Under the pieces are notes generated by a model that saw only the letters and a program-made list of their open reading frames with translations, had not been told where the DNA came from and did not search any database. 64,000 nt of DNA from Fangia hongkongensis FSC776 = DSM 21703 (GTDB lineage Bacteria > Pseudomonadota > Gammaproteobacteria > Francisellales > Francisellaceae): positions 218,024-282,023 of the forward strand of contig NZ_KB902239.1 of the NCBI RefSeq assembly GCF_000379445.1, given 5' to 3'. Positions 35,883-45,069 of the stretch are shown here, one piece after another; the stretch's first letter is position 1, and each line of letters starts with the position of its first letter. The position numbers were made by a program, and so were the translations under genes.

Positions 35883-36203
35883 TTAAACTCCTAGAGCATC
35901 ATATATTTTCCTTTTCACTGCTCAGTTTATCGCAGTTTTGATCCATCATAAATGTAAATAATTCACAAAATTGGTTAAATAATTTTACTGTGACATGGAT
36001 GAAAAAAATAAAATCCTATGATATGTTAACTTCCATATGAAATTCTGTAATATATATACTGCTTCGCAATTAATGAGATAGATGTAGGCACTCGTTATAA
36101 TCCCTATATATTCGACCTCAAATGTGTCGTTGCAAGCTAAAAATTTATATATTCTAGAGTTTTCACAAGGATTTAACACGATTTAATTAATAAGGTAATG
36201 ACA
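35883..36203. promoter_or_regulatory. Divergent control region of synthetase and Phe/Tyr operon
   Basis: This 321-base A+T-rich gap separates the divergent synthetase and hpd genes. A perfect TATAAT (36096-36101) could be the hpd -10 box, but no good -35 box is seen at the normal distance. No clear TyrR or PhhR box (TGTAAA-N6-TTTACA) is present; the nearest match, TGTAAATAATTCACA at 35951, keeps only half a site. Control probably lies here, by an unidentified factor. Confidence 0.35.
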
Positions 36204-37265
36204 ATGGATGAGAAAGTGGAGATTAACCCTGCTGGAACGAAGGGGTTTGCTTTTTTAGAGTTTGTGACCACGCAGGCAAGTCAGCTTAGAATGTTGTTTG
36301 TTCAGCTTGGCTTTACACATATAGCCAACCACAAGGAAAAAGAGATAGAGCTATGGCAGCAAAATAATATCAGCTTTTTATTAAACCTTGAGACAGAGGG
36401 CTATGCTCGGGATTTTCGTGATTTGCATGGAGGGGGAGCGCTTGGCATGGGTTTTGCTGTAAAAGATCTTGCTCATGCGTACTCTCACTGTATTACGAAA
36501 GAGGCAACGCCTATAAAAAGCACTGCTGATGATTGGCACAATGCTAATTGTAAGGCAATTGAAGGCATTGCTGATACGCGATTATATTTAACTGAGTTGG
36601 ATAATATTATAGAGAGTAACTTGTTTGAATTGATTCCGGGGCGCTTGGAGAAATTGCACTCCAATGCAGCAGAGCTTTTATATATCGATCATCTAACGCA
36701 TAATGTCTATCGTGGCAATATGGATAAATGGGCGAAGTTTTATGAGGATTTGTTTAATTTTAGACAAATTCGCTATTTTGATATTGAGGGTAAGTTAACT
36801 GGGCTTATCTCTCGAGCAATGACCAGCCCTTGTTTGAATATTAAAATTCCAATTAATGAATCTGTTGATGATAAATCTCAGATTGAAGAGTTTTTGCATG
36901 AATTTAATGGTGAAGGGATTCAGCATATTGCGCTTGAAAGTGCGAATATCTATGAGACAGTTGAAAAGTTAAAACAAATGGGCATTAGTTTTATGAAAAC
37001 GCCAGATAGTTATTATCAAAATATTCATAAGCGCTTACCCTACAATGAAGAGCCATTAGAAAGGCTGCATAAAAATAACATATTGGTTGATGGTGCACCA
37101 ACCAAAGATGGTGGCTATCTGCTACAAATCTTTACCGAGACAGTAATAGGACCTGTGTTTTTTGAAATTATTCAAAGAAAAGGGGATGATGGTTTTGGTG
37201 AAGGGAATTTTCAGGCGTTATTTGATTCCATTGAGCAGGATCAAATTGAGCGTGGCGTGCTGTAA
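36204..37265 (+). CDS. hpd: 4-Hydroxyphenylpyruvate dioxygenase
   Basis: The 353-residue enzyme converts 4-hydroxyphenylpyruvate to homogentisate using Fe(II). It is a two-domain vicinal-oxygen-chelate protein: the second domain begins at YIDHLTHNVYRGNMDKWAKF and contains GEGIQHIALES and the C-terminal YLLQIFTETVIGPVFFEIIQR, which carry the iron-binding His, His and Glu. The ATG at 36204 is chosen because AAGG lies eight bases upstream; the earlier ATG at 36198 is too close. It is the first gene of the catabolic operon, with maiA 113 bases downstream. Confidence 0.95.
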   Translation: MDEKVEINPAGTKGFAFLEFVTTQASQLRMLFVQLGFTHIANHKEKEIELWQQNNISFLLNLETEGYARDFRDLHGGGALGMGFAVKDLAHAYSHCITKEATPIKSTADDWHNANCKAIEGIADTRLYLTELDNIIESNLFELIPGRLEKLHSNAAELLYIDHLTHNVYRGNMDKWAKFYEDLFNFRQIRYFDIEGKLTGLISRAMTSPCLNIKIPINESVDDKSQIEEFLHEFNGEGIQHIALESANIYETVEKLKQMGISFMKTPDSYYQNIHKRLPYNEEPLERLHKNNILVDGAPTKDGGYLLQIFTETVIGPVFFEIIQRKGDDGFGEGNFQALFDSIEQDQIERGVL

Positions 37266-37378
37266 TATCTAGAGAGCCAGCCAGCCTGATAAGCAAGATT
37301 TGCGCTTTTGAGCGACGGTGTTCAAAGCAATAATTAAATCACATCATGTTAATCACTGTAATATAAAGGGACAAGAGG

Positions 37379-38026
37379 ATGATTTTATATGATTATTACC
37401 GCTCATCGGCGTGTTACCGTGTGCGTATTGGACTGAATCTAAAAGGCATTAACTATCAAAGTAAAACGGTTCATTTATTAAGAGATGGCGGTGAGCAACT
37501 CTCCTATGAATATCATGCGATTAATCCACAACAAAGAGTGCCATGTATTAGGCTTGATAGTGGCGAGGTTATCTCTCAGTCAATGGCAATCTTGGAGTAT
37601 TTGGAGGCAAGTTATCCAACGCCAAGCTTTTTCACGACTGACCCGGTGATTAATGCAAAGATACGTGCTATTGCAAATATTATTGCTGCGGATATTCATC
37701 CCTTGAATAATTTATCGGTATTACAGTATTTACAAACTGAGTTTGAGATTGATCAAGATAAAAAGGCAATGTGGTATGAGCATTGGGTTCGAAAAGGATT
37801 TGATGCGATTGAAAAGAGGCTTTCTCATAGTGCAGGGGAATTTTCTTTTGCCAGTCAAATTACATTGGCTGATTTATGTTTAGTGCCGCAAGTCTACAAT
37901 GCAAAGCGTTTTGATGTGGATATGAGAGCCTATCCTACAATTCAAAGAATTTATGAAAATGCACTGATGGAAAAGGCCTTTTTTAACGCTTCTCCTGAGC
38001 AAGTTGAAGCAGAAAATGTAAGCTGA
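37379..38026 (+). CDS. maiA: Maleylacetoacetate isomerase
   Basis: The 215-residue protein is a zeta-class glutathione S-transferase with the active-site motif RSSACYRVRIGLNLKG near the N-terminus and the GSH-binding SQSMAILEYLE block. It isomerises maleylacetoacetate to fumarylacetoacetate with glutathione as cofactor. Neighbouring hmgA and fahA supply and use these intermediates. AAGGG lies eight bases before the ATG. A Cys replaces the second Ser of the usual SSCSYR motif; the active-site Ser is still present. Confidence 0.95.
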   Translation: MILYDYYRSSACYRVRIGLNLKGINYQSKTVHLLRDGGEQLSYEYHAINPQQRVPCIRLDSGEVISQSMAILEYLEASYPTPSFFTTDPVINAKIRAIANIIAADIHPLNNLSVLQYLQTEFEIDQDKKAMWYEHWVRKGFDAIEKRLSHSAGEFSFASQITLADLCLVPQVYNAKRFDVDMRAYPTIQRIYENALMEKAFFNASPEQVEAENVS

Positions 38027-38078
38027 AAGTTTCAGTGAATTGATTTGGTATTATAGTATTATATAGGAGTGGATAGTC

Positions 38079-39362
38079 GTGCCAGTATATCATTCTGGGT
38101 TTCATAGTTATGTTGAAACTGAAGCGCTAAATGGAGCGTTACCAAAAGAGCAAAACTCCCCGCAACATCCGAATTTGGGTTTATTTGCAGAGCAAGTAAA
38201 CAACAGTGCCTTTACAGCGCCAAGATCGGAGAATTTTAAAGCATGGCAATATCGTATTCGCCCTTCGGTTTTACACTGCTCAGAGCCAGAGCTTATCACA
38301 CAACACCTTATTCGAGATATCCATCATAAAGACAGTGTCTTAACGCCGCCAACGCAGATGCGCTGGAATGCCAGAGAGATTACTGAGGAGAAGGTAGATG
38401 TTATCTCAAGTCTTGTGACGATGGTGTATAACTCCGTGGCAGCAGTTCATTTATATGCAGCCAATAGCTCAATGGATAAGAGTTACTTTTATAGTGCAGA
38501 TGGTGATTGGCTTTATGTGCTTGAAGAAGGGGCATTAAGATTTAAAACTGAAATGGGCATTATAGAAGCGTCAGTTGGTGAAATTGTCGTTATTCCTAGG
38601 GGTATTCGTTATCAAATTGAGCTTTTAGAGGATGTGGCAAGGGGATATATTTGTGAGAGTCAGCAAGCCTTTTATTTGCCAGAGCGAGGTCCTATCGGTG
38701 CAAATGGTTTAGCTGAAGAGCGCCATTTTCTTGCGCCAGATGCAAGTTTTGAAAATAAAGAAGGTGATTTTAGCTTATATGCTAAATTTCAAGGACAACT
38801 GTGGAAAATGAAAATTCCATATTCACCTTTAGATGTTGTGGCTTGGCATGGTAATTTATATCCTTATAAATATAACTTAAAGCTATTTTCCCCTGTCAAT
38901 GCTGTGCTAAAGGATCACTCAGATCCAAGTATTTTTACGGTGTTAAGTGCGCCATCACTTAGTAAAGGGACGGCAAATATAGATTTTGTTATTTTCCCAC
39001 CAAGATGGGTAGTGGCAGAGGGGACATTTAGACCGCCTTATTATCACCGTAATATTATGAGTGAATTTATGGGACTTATTCAGGGGCAATATGATGCAAA
39101 AGAAGAAGGGTTTTTAAAAGGATGCTCAAGTTTGCATAATCCGATGTCTGCTCATGGTCCTGATATGGATGTTTACACTAAGGCATCCAATGAAGAGCTC
39201 AAGCCTGTTCGTTATAAGGATACATTGGCATTTATGTTTGAATCAAAAGAGCCTTGGCAAGTGACAAATTTTGCTTTGAACTCAGTGTTAAGGCAAAAAG
39301 ATTATTTAACATGCTGGCAGTCTTTGGAAACATCGTTTAAAGAGGTAGTGGTTGAGAAATAA
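38079..39362 (+). CDS. hmgA: Homogentisate 1,2-dioxygenase
   Basis: The 427-residue enzyme opens the ring of homogentisate to give maleylacetoacetate. Family blocks include ALPKEQNSPQHPNLGLFAEQ and WQYRIRPSVLH at the N-terminus. The C-terminal active site FRPPYYHRNIMSEFMGLIQG and SLHNPMSAHGPD contains the Fe(II)-binding His, Glu and His. It starts with GTG, with AGGAG nine bases upstream. It lies 52 bases after maiA in the same operon. Length matches the family (about 430-445). Confidence 0.96.
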   Translation: MPVYHSGFHSYVETEALNGALPKEQNSPQHPNLGLFAEQVNNSAFTAPRSENFKAWQYRIRPSVLHCSEPELITQHLIRDIHHKDSVLTPPTQMRWNAREITEEKVDVISSLVTMVYNSVAAVHLYAANSSMDKSYFYSADGDWLYVLEEGALRFKTEMGIIEASVGEIVVIPRGIRYQIELLEDVARGYICESQQAFYLPERGPIGANGLAEERHFLAPDASFENKEGDFSLYAKFQGQLWKMKIPYSPLDVVAWHGNLYPYKYNLKLFSPVNAVLKDHSDPSIFTVLSAPSLSKGTANIDFVIFPPRWVVAEGTFRPPYYHRNIMSEFMGLIQGQYDAKEEGFLKGCSSLHNPMSAHGPDMDVYTKASNEELKPVRYKDTLAFMFESKEPWQVTNFALNSVLRQKDYLTCWQSLETSFKEVVVEK

Positions 39363-39451
39363 AACTAACATAAAAGATATAAGAGATATTAGAGAAACCT
39401 AAGCTTTAATATCAGGTGTAAATACAGATAGAGTGAATATTAAGGTAAATT

Positions 39452-40780
39452 ATGACAAGAGCAAATGATCCGACATTAAAATCATTTATTAAGATAGATA
39501 AAAAGAGTGACTTCCCGATTCAAAACCTACCATTTGGTATTTTTTCACCATGCAATCAAGACAGTGAAAATAACAAAAGAATGGGGGTTGCTATTGGAGA
39601 GTATATATTGGATGTGCAAGGTGCTTTTGAGCATAAGCTTCTGAATATAGAGAACTATCCTAATTTAGATATCAATGCCAAGCGTTTAAATTCATTGATG
39701 ACACTCGGCAGGAAACAGGTTAGAAGCTTAAGAGAAGAGATTAGTGATCTTTTAAACGTGAATACTGCAACTATTCGTGATAATCAAAAGTTGTTTGATG
39801 CGCTGCTATTCAAACAGAGTAATGCAAAGATGCATTTGCCTTTTGAGGTAAGTGGTTATACGGATTTTTACTCTTCAAGGGAGCATGCTGAGAATATTGG
39901 GCGCATGTTTCGTGATAAAGATAATCCACTGTTACCAAATTGGCTGCATTTGCCCGTTGCTTATGATGGCAGGGCAAAAAGCGTTGTTGTCAGTGGTACG
40001 CCAATTAAAAGGCCATCTGGTCAGATTAAACCTGACCCTGAGAGCCCGCCTGTATTTTCCCTGTCAAAAGCGTTAGATGTTGAGGTGGAAGTTGGTACGG
40101 TAATTGGCACAAGCACTCAGTTTGGGGAGCAAATTTCAATGGATAGTGCACCGGATCATATCTTCGGGATGGTGCTTGTCAATGACTGGAGTGCAAGGGA
40201 TATTCAAAAGTGGGAGTATGTTCCGCTTGGGCCTTTTTTGGCAAAGAACTTTGCAACGTCAATCTCTCCATGGGTAGTGACCTTGGATGCGCTTGAGCCA
40301 TTTCGAGTGGCCTCGCCAAAGCAAACCCCAGAAGTACTGCCATATCTTCAGCGTAAAGCACATTGGGGGATTGATTTACAGCTTGAGCTTATGATTAAAA
40401 CTCAAAAAAGTACATCTTTTGAGCGCATATCTAAAACAAATTTTAAATACATGTATTGGGATATGATGCAGCAGTTAGCACATCATAGTGTGAATGGTTG
40501 TCCTATGAATACAGGAGATCTCCTTGCCTCTGGCACGATAAGTGGATCACAAGAGGACAGTTTTGGTAGTTTAATTGAGTTAACAGAAGGTGGTAAAAAA
40601 CCAGTTAAACTCAAAGATGGTAGTCAGCGTGTGTTTTTACAAGATGGGGATGAGGCACTCATACATGGCTATTGTGAAAATGACCACTATCGTATTGGTT
40701 TTGGTGCGGTAAGTGGGCTCGTTGTCGAAAATACACATGGAGTATCTAGTGATGAAAAAAACCTCGAAATACACCTCTAA
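39452..40780 (+). CDS. fahA: Fumarylacetoacetase
   Basis: The 442-residue hydrolase cleaves fumarylacetoacetate to fumarate and acetoacetate, the last step of tyrosine catabolism. Typical blocks are DFYSSREHAENIGRMFR, LHLPVAYDGRAKSVVVSGT, KALDVEVEVGTVIG, LVNDWSARDIQKWEYVPLGPF and TGDLLASGTISG. Calcium-binding acidic residues lie in these blocks. It lies 89 bases after hmgA and overlaps phhA by 29 bases. Length agrees with the eukaryote-like FAH family (about 420-440). Confidence 0.95.
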   Translation: MTRANDPTLKSFIKIDKKSDFPIQNLPFGIFSPCNQDSENNKRMGVAIGEYILDVQGAFEHKLLNIENYPNLDINAKRLNSLMTLGRKQVRSLREEISDLLNVNTATIRDNQKLFDALLFKQSNAKMHLPFEVSGYTDFYSSREHAENIGRMFRDKDNPLLPNWLHLPVAYDGRAKSVVVSGTPIKRPSGQIKPDPESPPVFSLSKALDVEVEVGTVIGTSTQFGEQISMDSAPDHIFGMVLVNDWSARDIQKWEYVPLGPFLAKNFATSISPWVVTLDALEPFRVASPKQTPEVLPYLQRKAHWGIDLQLELMIKTQKSTSFERISKTNFKYMYWDMMQQLAHHSVNGCPMNTGDLLASGTISGSQEDSFGSLIELTEGGKKPVKLKDGSQRVFLQDGDEALIHGYCENDHYRIGFGAVSGLVVENTHGVSSDEKNLEIHL

Positions 40781-41552
40781 GAAGCCAGATCAAGCGGGTT
40801 ATGTTGACTATACAACAGAAGAACATCAAATATGGTCGGAGCTTATGCGACGGCAAATGCCAATTGTGCGTGAACGTGCATGTATGGAATATTTAAGTGG
40901 ACTTGAAATTTTAAACTTCTCAAAATATGAAATTCCACAAATTCCAGAGCTTAACGAGCGTTTAAGTAAAGTGACAGGCTGGCAAGTTGAGCCTGTTCCT
41001 GCGCTTATTGGATTTGATAAGTTCTTTAGTTTATTAAGTGAACGAAAATTTCCCTGTGCAACGTTTATTCGTACAAAAGAAGAGCTTGAATACTTAGAGG
41101 AACCTGATATTTTTCATGAGCTTTTTGGGCATTGTCCTATGCTAACACATTCAGTTTATGCTGATTTCATGCAGGATTATGGCAAGCTTGGGGTTGGTCA
41201 ATCTCATGAGATACAAAAGCTCCTAGCGCGGTTTTATTGGTTTACCGTTGAATTTGGTTTGATCTCAACTCCACTCGGACTCAAATGTTATGGCGGAGGG
41301 ATTTTATCTTCCATTGGAGAGAGTATTTATGCGATTGACAGCCAAGTGCCACAAAGGCACAGCTTCTCAGTGATGGATATTTTAAGAACCCCCTATCGAA
41401 TTGATATATTACAGCCTGTTTATTATTGTCTTGAGAGTTTCTCACAGTTATATCAGGCAGTAACAGCAGGCTTTGTAGACAAGTTAGCAAAAGCAAAAAT
41501 TATGCCTGAGTTTCCACCGCAGTTTAGAAGTAAGGATATGAGTATTTCATAG
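40752..41552 (+). CDS. phhA: Phenylalanine 4-hydroxylase
   Basis: The 266-residue enzyme is a bacterial, single-domain, pterin-dependent aromatic amino-acid hydroxylase. The iron-binding motif is HELFGHCPML (His122, His127), with the Glu ligand in YWFTVEFGLI. It hydroxylates phenylalanine to tyrosine with tetrahydropterin and oxygen. The ATG at 40752 is preferred, since GGAG lies nine bases upstream and its N-terminus (KKTSKYTSKKPDQ) fits the family. It overlaps fahA by 29 bases in another frame. phhB, which recycles the pterin, follows 46 bases later. Confidence 0.95.
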   Translation: MKKTSKYTSKKPDQAGYVDYTTEEHQIWSELMRRQMPIVRERACMEYLSGLEILNFSKYEIPQIPELNERLSKVTGWQVEPVPALIGFDKFFSLLSERKFPCATFIRTKEELEYLEEPDIFHELFGHCPMLTHSVYADFMQDYGKLGVGQSHEIQKLLARFYWFTVEFGLISTPLGLKCYGGGILSSIGESIYAIDSQVPQRHSFSVMDILRTPYRIDILQPVYYCLESFSQLYQAVTAGFVDKLAKAKIMPEFPPQFRSKDMSIS

Positions 41553-41598
41553 CATCTGTAGCTTAAATAAGCATAGCAAATAAGATTGTGAGACAAAA

Positions 41599-41955
41599 AT
41601 GAGTGACAAGAGGAAGCAGAAGATGGAAGTATTAAGTGAAAAAAAGTGTCAGGTATGTGAGATTGGCACCGGTAAAGCGATGAGTATAGACGCAGCAATG
41701 CCTTATTTGTCTCAGTTAAATGAGTGGCAAATAAGTGAAGATGGCAAAAAAATTACTAAACGATTTTCCTTTAAAGGATTTTATAAAACAATGGCATTTG
41801 TTAATGCGGTTGCTTGGGTCGCCAACACAGAAGGTCATCACCCAGATATGCAAGTAGGGTATAACTATTGTGTGATTGATTTTACCACCCATGCAGCCGA
41901 TGGTCTGACAGAGAATGATTTTATCTGTGCAGCAAAAGTTGATAAGTTAATGTAA
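41599..41955 (+). CDS. phhB: Pterin-4a-carbinolamine dehydratase
   Basis: The 118-residue protein has the family core MAFVNAVAWVANTEGHHPDMQVGYN and the strand VIDFTTHAADGLTENDF, including the catalytic His pair in EGHHPD. It dehydrates the 4a-carbinolamine formed by PhhA so the pterin can be reduced again. Two starts are possible: ATG 41599, or ATG 41623, which has GAGGAAG upstream and would give the more usual N-terminus. It sits between phhA and the amino-acid dehydrogenase, with an 18-base gap to the latter. Confidence 0.93.
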   Translation: MSDKRKQKMEVLSEKKCQVCEIGTGKAMSIDAAMPYLSQLNEWQISEDGKKITKRFSFKGFYKTMAFVNAVAWVANTEGHHPDMQVGYNYCVIDFTTHAADGLTENDFICAAKVDKLM

Positions 41956-41973
41956 TTACAGTAGGAGAGGGAA

Positions 41974-43236
41974 GTGAGTTTAGCCATATTTCAAAATAAT
42001 ATCGTCGATCGCTTAAAGGCATTCTCAGCACAAGAGCCTGAAATTGTCTTTCAGTGGAAAGATAAGCGCTCCTCAGCAAGAGGTTTTTTAGTTATTAACT
42101 CTCTAAGAGGCGGGGCAGCAGGTGGTGGAACGCGTGTTCATGAGCATATTACTTTAGATGAAGTTACAGCACTTTCAAAGATCATGGAGATTAAGTTTGC
42201 GCTGTCTGGACCTTCGATTGGCGGAGCAAAGACGGGGATAAAATTAGACCCAGCACACCCAGAGAAATATGCTGTTTTAGAAAGGTGGTATGAAGCAATT
42301 ACCCCATTACTTCGCGAATATTATGGCACGGGAAGTGATTTGAATACAGATATTCATCGCATTAATGCGCTTTTGCAAAAAATGGGTATACATAACTCTC
42401 AAGAAGGCATCATTCATGCGGTAAGTCATGGCGATCATCAAATTGAAACACGTGCGTATGAAAATATGCAGCTTCTGGATCAGGATATCAATTTAGAAGG
42501 AATCAGCATTAAATTGGCAGAGCTTGTAACAGGCTTTGGTGTAGCAAGCGCTGTTGCAAGTTACTATCGCAATAAAGAAGAGCCACTTAAGGGTAAGCGT
42601 ATCTTTTTACAAGGCGTTGGTAATGTTGGTGCGGCTGCGGCATATTATCTGAGTCAGCAAGGCGCTGTTATTGTTGCGATGAGTGATCGCGATGCGGGTG
42701 TGATCTCTCAGGTTGGCTTCTCTGAAGAGGATATCTTAACAACGCTCAGATCAAGGCGCGTACTTAATGTGCTTGATGATAATCTAACGCATGATGAATT
42801 TAATCGTAAGCTTCAAAGTTTAAACATTGATATCTTTATTCCTGCTGCGGGGTCTAACATTGTGTCTAAAGCGATGATTGAATCTCTTATGGAAAGTGGA
42901 TTAGAGCTGGTATGCTCAGGTGCAAATCATCCTTTTGTGGAGTCGGAGCATTGCTATGGACTTTGCTCACAATATCTGGATTCTCGATTAAGCGTCTTGC
43001 CTGATTTCCTTGCAAATATGGGAATGGCGAGGACTTTTTATAAGTTAATGTCAAGTCGACGTTTGATGACAAGTAGAGAGATTTTTGATGATATTGCCTC
43101 GATTATAGATCATACGGTATCAAGCGCGTATGATTTAAATAAAGGGCAGCTCATGACTGCTTCATTGTACGATTTGGCGTTAAGCAATATCGAAAATGAT
43201 GTGCCAATATATCAGGTTGAAAACGAGCTTCATTAG
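41974..43236 (+). CDS. Glu/Leu/Phe/Val dehydrogenase family enzyme
   Basis: The 420-residue protein is an ELFV-type amino-acid dehydrogenase: the N-terminal domain has LRGGAAGGGTRVHEH and KFALSGPSIGGAKTGIKLD with the catalytic Lys, and the NAD-binding domain has FLQGVGNVGAAAAYYL. It starts with GTG behind AGGAGAGGGAA. Such enzymes oxidatively deaminate an amino acid to its keto acid. As the last gene of a Phe/Tyr operon that lacks an aminotransferase, it may convert tyrosine or phenylalanine to the keto acid for hpd. Leucine or valine dehydrogenase is the alternative. Confidence 0.88.
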   Translation: MSLAIFQNNIVDRLKAFSAQEPEIVFQWKDKRSSARGFLVINSLRGGAAGGGTRVHEHITLDEVTALSKIMEIKFALSGPSIGGAKTGIKLDPAHPEKYAVLERWYEAITPLLREYYGTGSDLNTDIHRINALLQKMGIHNSQEGIIHAVSHGDHQIETRAYENMQLLDQDINLEGISIKLAELVTGFGVASAVASYYRNKEEPLKGKRIFLQGVGNVGAAAAYYLSQQGAVIVAMSDRDAGVISQVGFSEEDILTTLRSRRVLNVLDDNLTHDEFNRKLQSLNIDIFIPAAGSNIVSKAMIESLMESGLELVCSGANHPFVESEHCYGLCSQYLDSRLSVLPDFLANMGMARTFYKLMSSRRLMTSREIFDDIASIIDHTVSSAYDLNKGQLMTASLYDLALSNIENDVPIYQVENELH

Positions 43237-43405
43237 AAGGTGAGTCACGCAGTCAAATTTCGTTGTTGCGAATGAGTTTAGATTAAATGCAAGCAAAAAA
43301 TGAGAATTTTATGATCAAATGTTCTTTGTCTCTTGTCAGTGCTGGCAACATCGTATAAGCTTTCTGTCTAATTTATTAATTGTTTTATTTGATGCTATGT
43401 TAAAC

Positions 43406-43434
43406 TTGGCATTGAATAAATGACCTTGTATAGG
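43406..43434 (+). promoter_or_regulatory. Candidate promoter of the mlaA cluster
   Basis: TTGGCA (43406-43411) and TATAGG (43429-43434) are separated by 17 bases. The -35 box is good and the -10 box is moderate. Transcription would start near 43441, leaving a leader that contains the nested inverted repeats at 43465-43515. Confidence 0.4.
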
Positions 43435-43464
43435 CGAGGTTAGTGAGTAACAAAGGGCGGAAAG

Positions 43465-43515
43465 TTAAGTATATCAATTGTTTATAAACAGCAGTCTGTT
43501 TTTGTATATACTTAA
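43465..43515 (+). repeat. Nested inverted repeats in the mlaA leader
   Basis: TTAAGTATAT (43465-43474) and ATATACTTAA (43506-43515) are perfect ten-base reverse complements. Inside them, AAACAG-CAGT-CTGTTT (43486-43501) is a perfect six-pair hairpin with a four-base loop. The element ends about 12 bases before the first candidate mlaA ATG, so folding could hide the translation start. No long T-run follows the outer stem. Confidence 0.55.
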
Positions 43516-43527
43516 GTTATAACAGTG

Positions 43528-44316
43528 ATGATAAAGAATTTATTGGATATGAATAAATGCACAAAACTTATTGGAGTGAGTTCACTTTTAGCACTACTTT
43601 TAAGTGGTTGTGCAACCAAACAAGATAGAGACCCATGGGAAGGGTATAACCGCGCAATTTTTAAGTTTAACCAAGTCACCTATGACTCTGTGTTAATTCC
43701 TGCTGCAAAGGGCTATGATTATGTTGTTCCAACGCCAGTGCAGCTGGGTATTGATAATGCCTATAACAATATATTAGAGCCAGGAAGAATGGTGAATGAT
43801 TTGTTGCAGTTGAACCCAGATTATCTCTGGCGTGATACAGCACGTTTTGTGGCAAATACCATTTTTGGTGTTTTTGGTTTATTTGATGTTGCTAAAACGA
43901 TGGGTCTACCAAGAAGAACACAAAACTTTGGCTTTACTTTGGCCTATTGGGGATATCGTTATTCGCCTTATTTTGTTGTTCCAATTCTTGGGCCAAGCAC
44001 GTTTGGTAATTCAGCAGGCTCATTGGTTGATACTGTGTTTAACCCGATTAGTTACTCTGCGGTTGCACCGCCGCTTATTAGCTGGAGTGCTTATGGTGTG
44101 TATAAGGCTAATGAAGGCGTTGCCTACTTGCCAACCTATCAGAACTTAGCGCAAAGTTCGATTGATCCATATGTTGCAATACGAAATGCCTATCTGCAAA
44201 ATTATGATTATAATCTAGATAAGACACTAGAGGTAAAAACTTCTTCTCATAAAGAGGGGAAAAGTCAAAATCAACAGGCGGTTCTTGCCATTTTAAATGC
44301 TGAACAAGATGGATGA
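43528..44316 (+). CDS. mlaA: Outer-membrane lipoprotein MlaA (VacJ)
   Basis: The protein (262 residues from ATG 43528; 255 from ATG 43549) has a lipobox LLSGC and the MlaA pattern: DPWEGYNRAIFKFN, then RFVANTIFGVFGLFDVAKTMGLP and GFTLAYWGYRYSPYFVVPILGPSTF. MlaA sits in the outer membrane and removes misplaced phospholipid to the Mla pathway. The other mla genes are not in this window. Neither start has a clear ribosome-binding site; the shorter gives a standard lipoprotein signal. Unlike the usual setting, it heads a lipoprotein cluster with lpoB-like and COG3014-like genes. Confidence 0.93.
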   Translation: MIKNLLDMNKCTKLIGVSSLLALLLSGCATKQDRDPWEGYNRAIFKFNQVTYDSVLIPAAKGYDYVVPTPVQLGIDNAYNNILEPGRMVNDLLQLNPDYLWRDTARFVANTIFGVFGLFDVAKTMGLPRRTQNFGFTLAYWGYRYSPYFVVPILGPSTFGNSAGSLVDTVFNPISYSAVAPPLISWSAYGVYKANEGVAYLPTYQNLAQSSIDPYVAIRNAYLQNYDYNLDKTLEVKTSSHKEGKSQNQQAVLAILNAEQDG

Positions 44317-44401
44317 TTAAGCTTTTTATTTTGATTCAGCTGCATTAAACTCTCTACAGTTAATTTTTAATTTTGATATCAAATGATAATAGGAGTTATC
44401 G

Positions 44402-45016
44402 ATGAAAAAACTAAAATTACTCAGCACACTATCTATTGCAGGTGTTTCTGCACTTTTAATTGCAGGCTGCTCCAGTAACCCGAATGTCAGCTATGTTGAT
44501 CCACAAGGTGTTGATACAACCTCGATTAATTTTAACTCCACAGATCTACAAACAACAACGCAAAAAATGGTTTCAGGGATGATGTCTTCCCCAGCTGTTG
44601 CTAGAATCACAGCAGATGGAAAGCAGCCGGTTGTTTTCTTCAGCACAATCAGAAATGAAACGGCAGAGCATATCAATACAAATATGTTAGCAAACACAGT
44701 CTCTACAGAAGTCATTAACAGTGGCAAGTTTAGATTTACTGATATGTCTCAGGTAAAACAGATGAAGCAGCAAATGGACTATCAGGCTGAGTCAGGCATG
44801 GTGGATCAAAAAACAGCGACTAAGATGGGGCAGCAAATTGGTGCTCAGTACATGATATATGGTAGCATTGCTGATATGCAATCAATGAACTCTGATCAGC
44901 AGTCACTCTTTTATCTTATCACCCTTAAAATGATTGATATTAAAACAGGCGTGATTATTTGGCAGGATCAAAAACAAATTCGCAAAGTGCAAAAACGCAG
45001 TAGCTTTGGCTGGTAA
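44402..45016 (+). CDS. LpoB-like penicillin-binding protein activator
   Basis: The 204-residue lipoprotein has a lipobox LIAGC (Cys23), then the LpoB-like domain: DLQTTTQKMVSGMMSSP, VVFFSTIRNETAEHIN and GAQYMIYGSIADMQSM with LKMIDIKTGVIIWQ. LpoB is an outer-membrane lipoprotein that reaches through the peptidoglycan and stimulates PBP1b. AGGAG lies before the ATG. It is followed by an oxidoreductase and then by a CsgG/LPP20-like and a COG3014-like gene; this grouping recurs in other genomes and suggests a shared envelope role. Confidence 0.85.
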   Translation: MKKLKLLSTLSIAGVSALLIAGCSSNPNVSYVDPQGVDTTSINFNSTDLQTTTQKMVSGMMSSPAVARITADGKQPVVFFSTIRNETAEHINTNMLANTVSTEVINSGKFRFTDMSQVKQMKQQMDYQAESGMVDQKTATKMGQQIGAQYMIYGSIADMQSMNSDQQSLFYLITLKMIDIKTGVIIWQDQKQIRKVQKRSSFGW

Positions 45017-45069
45017 AGCTTATTCATGTATTAGGATGCTAAATGCCAATGACATTAAGAGTGTGATGT

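Noticed and set aside
35951..35990. A TyrR/PhhR-like box in the hpd control region
   Set aside because: Only one half-site (TGTAAA) matches; the second half is absent at the right distance.
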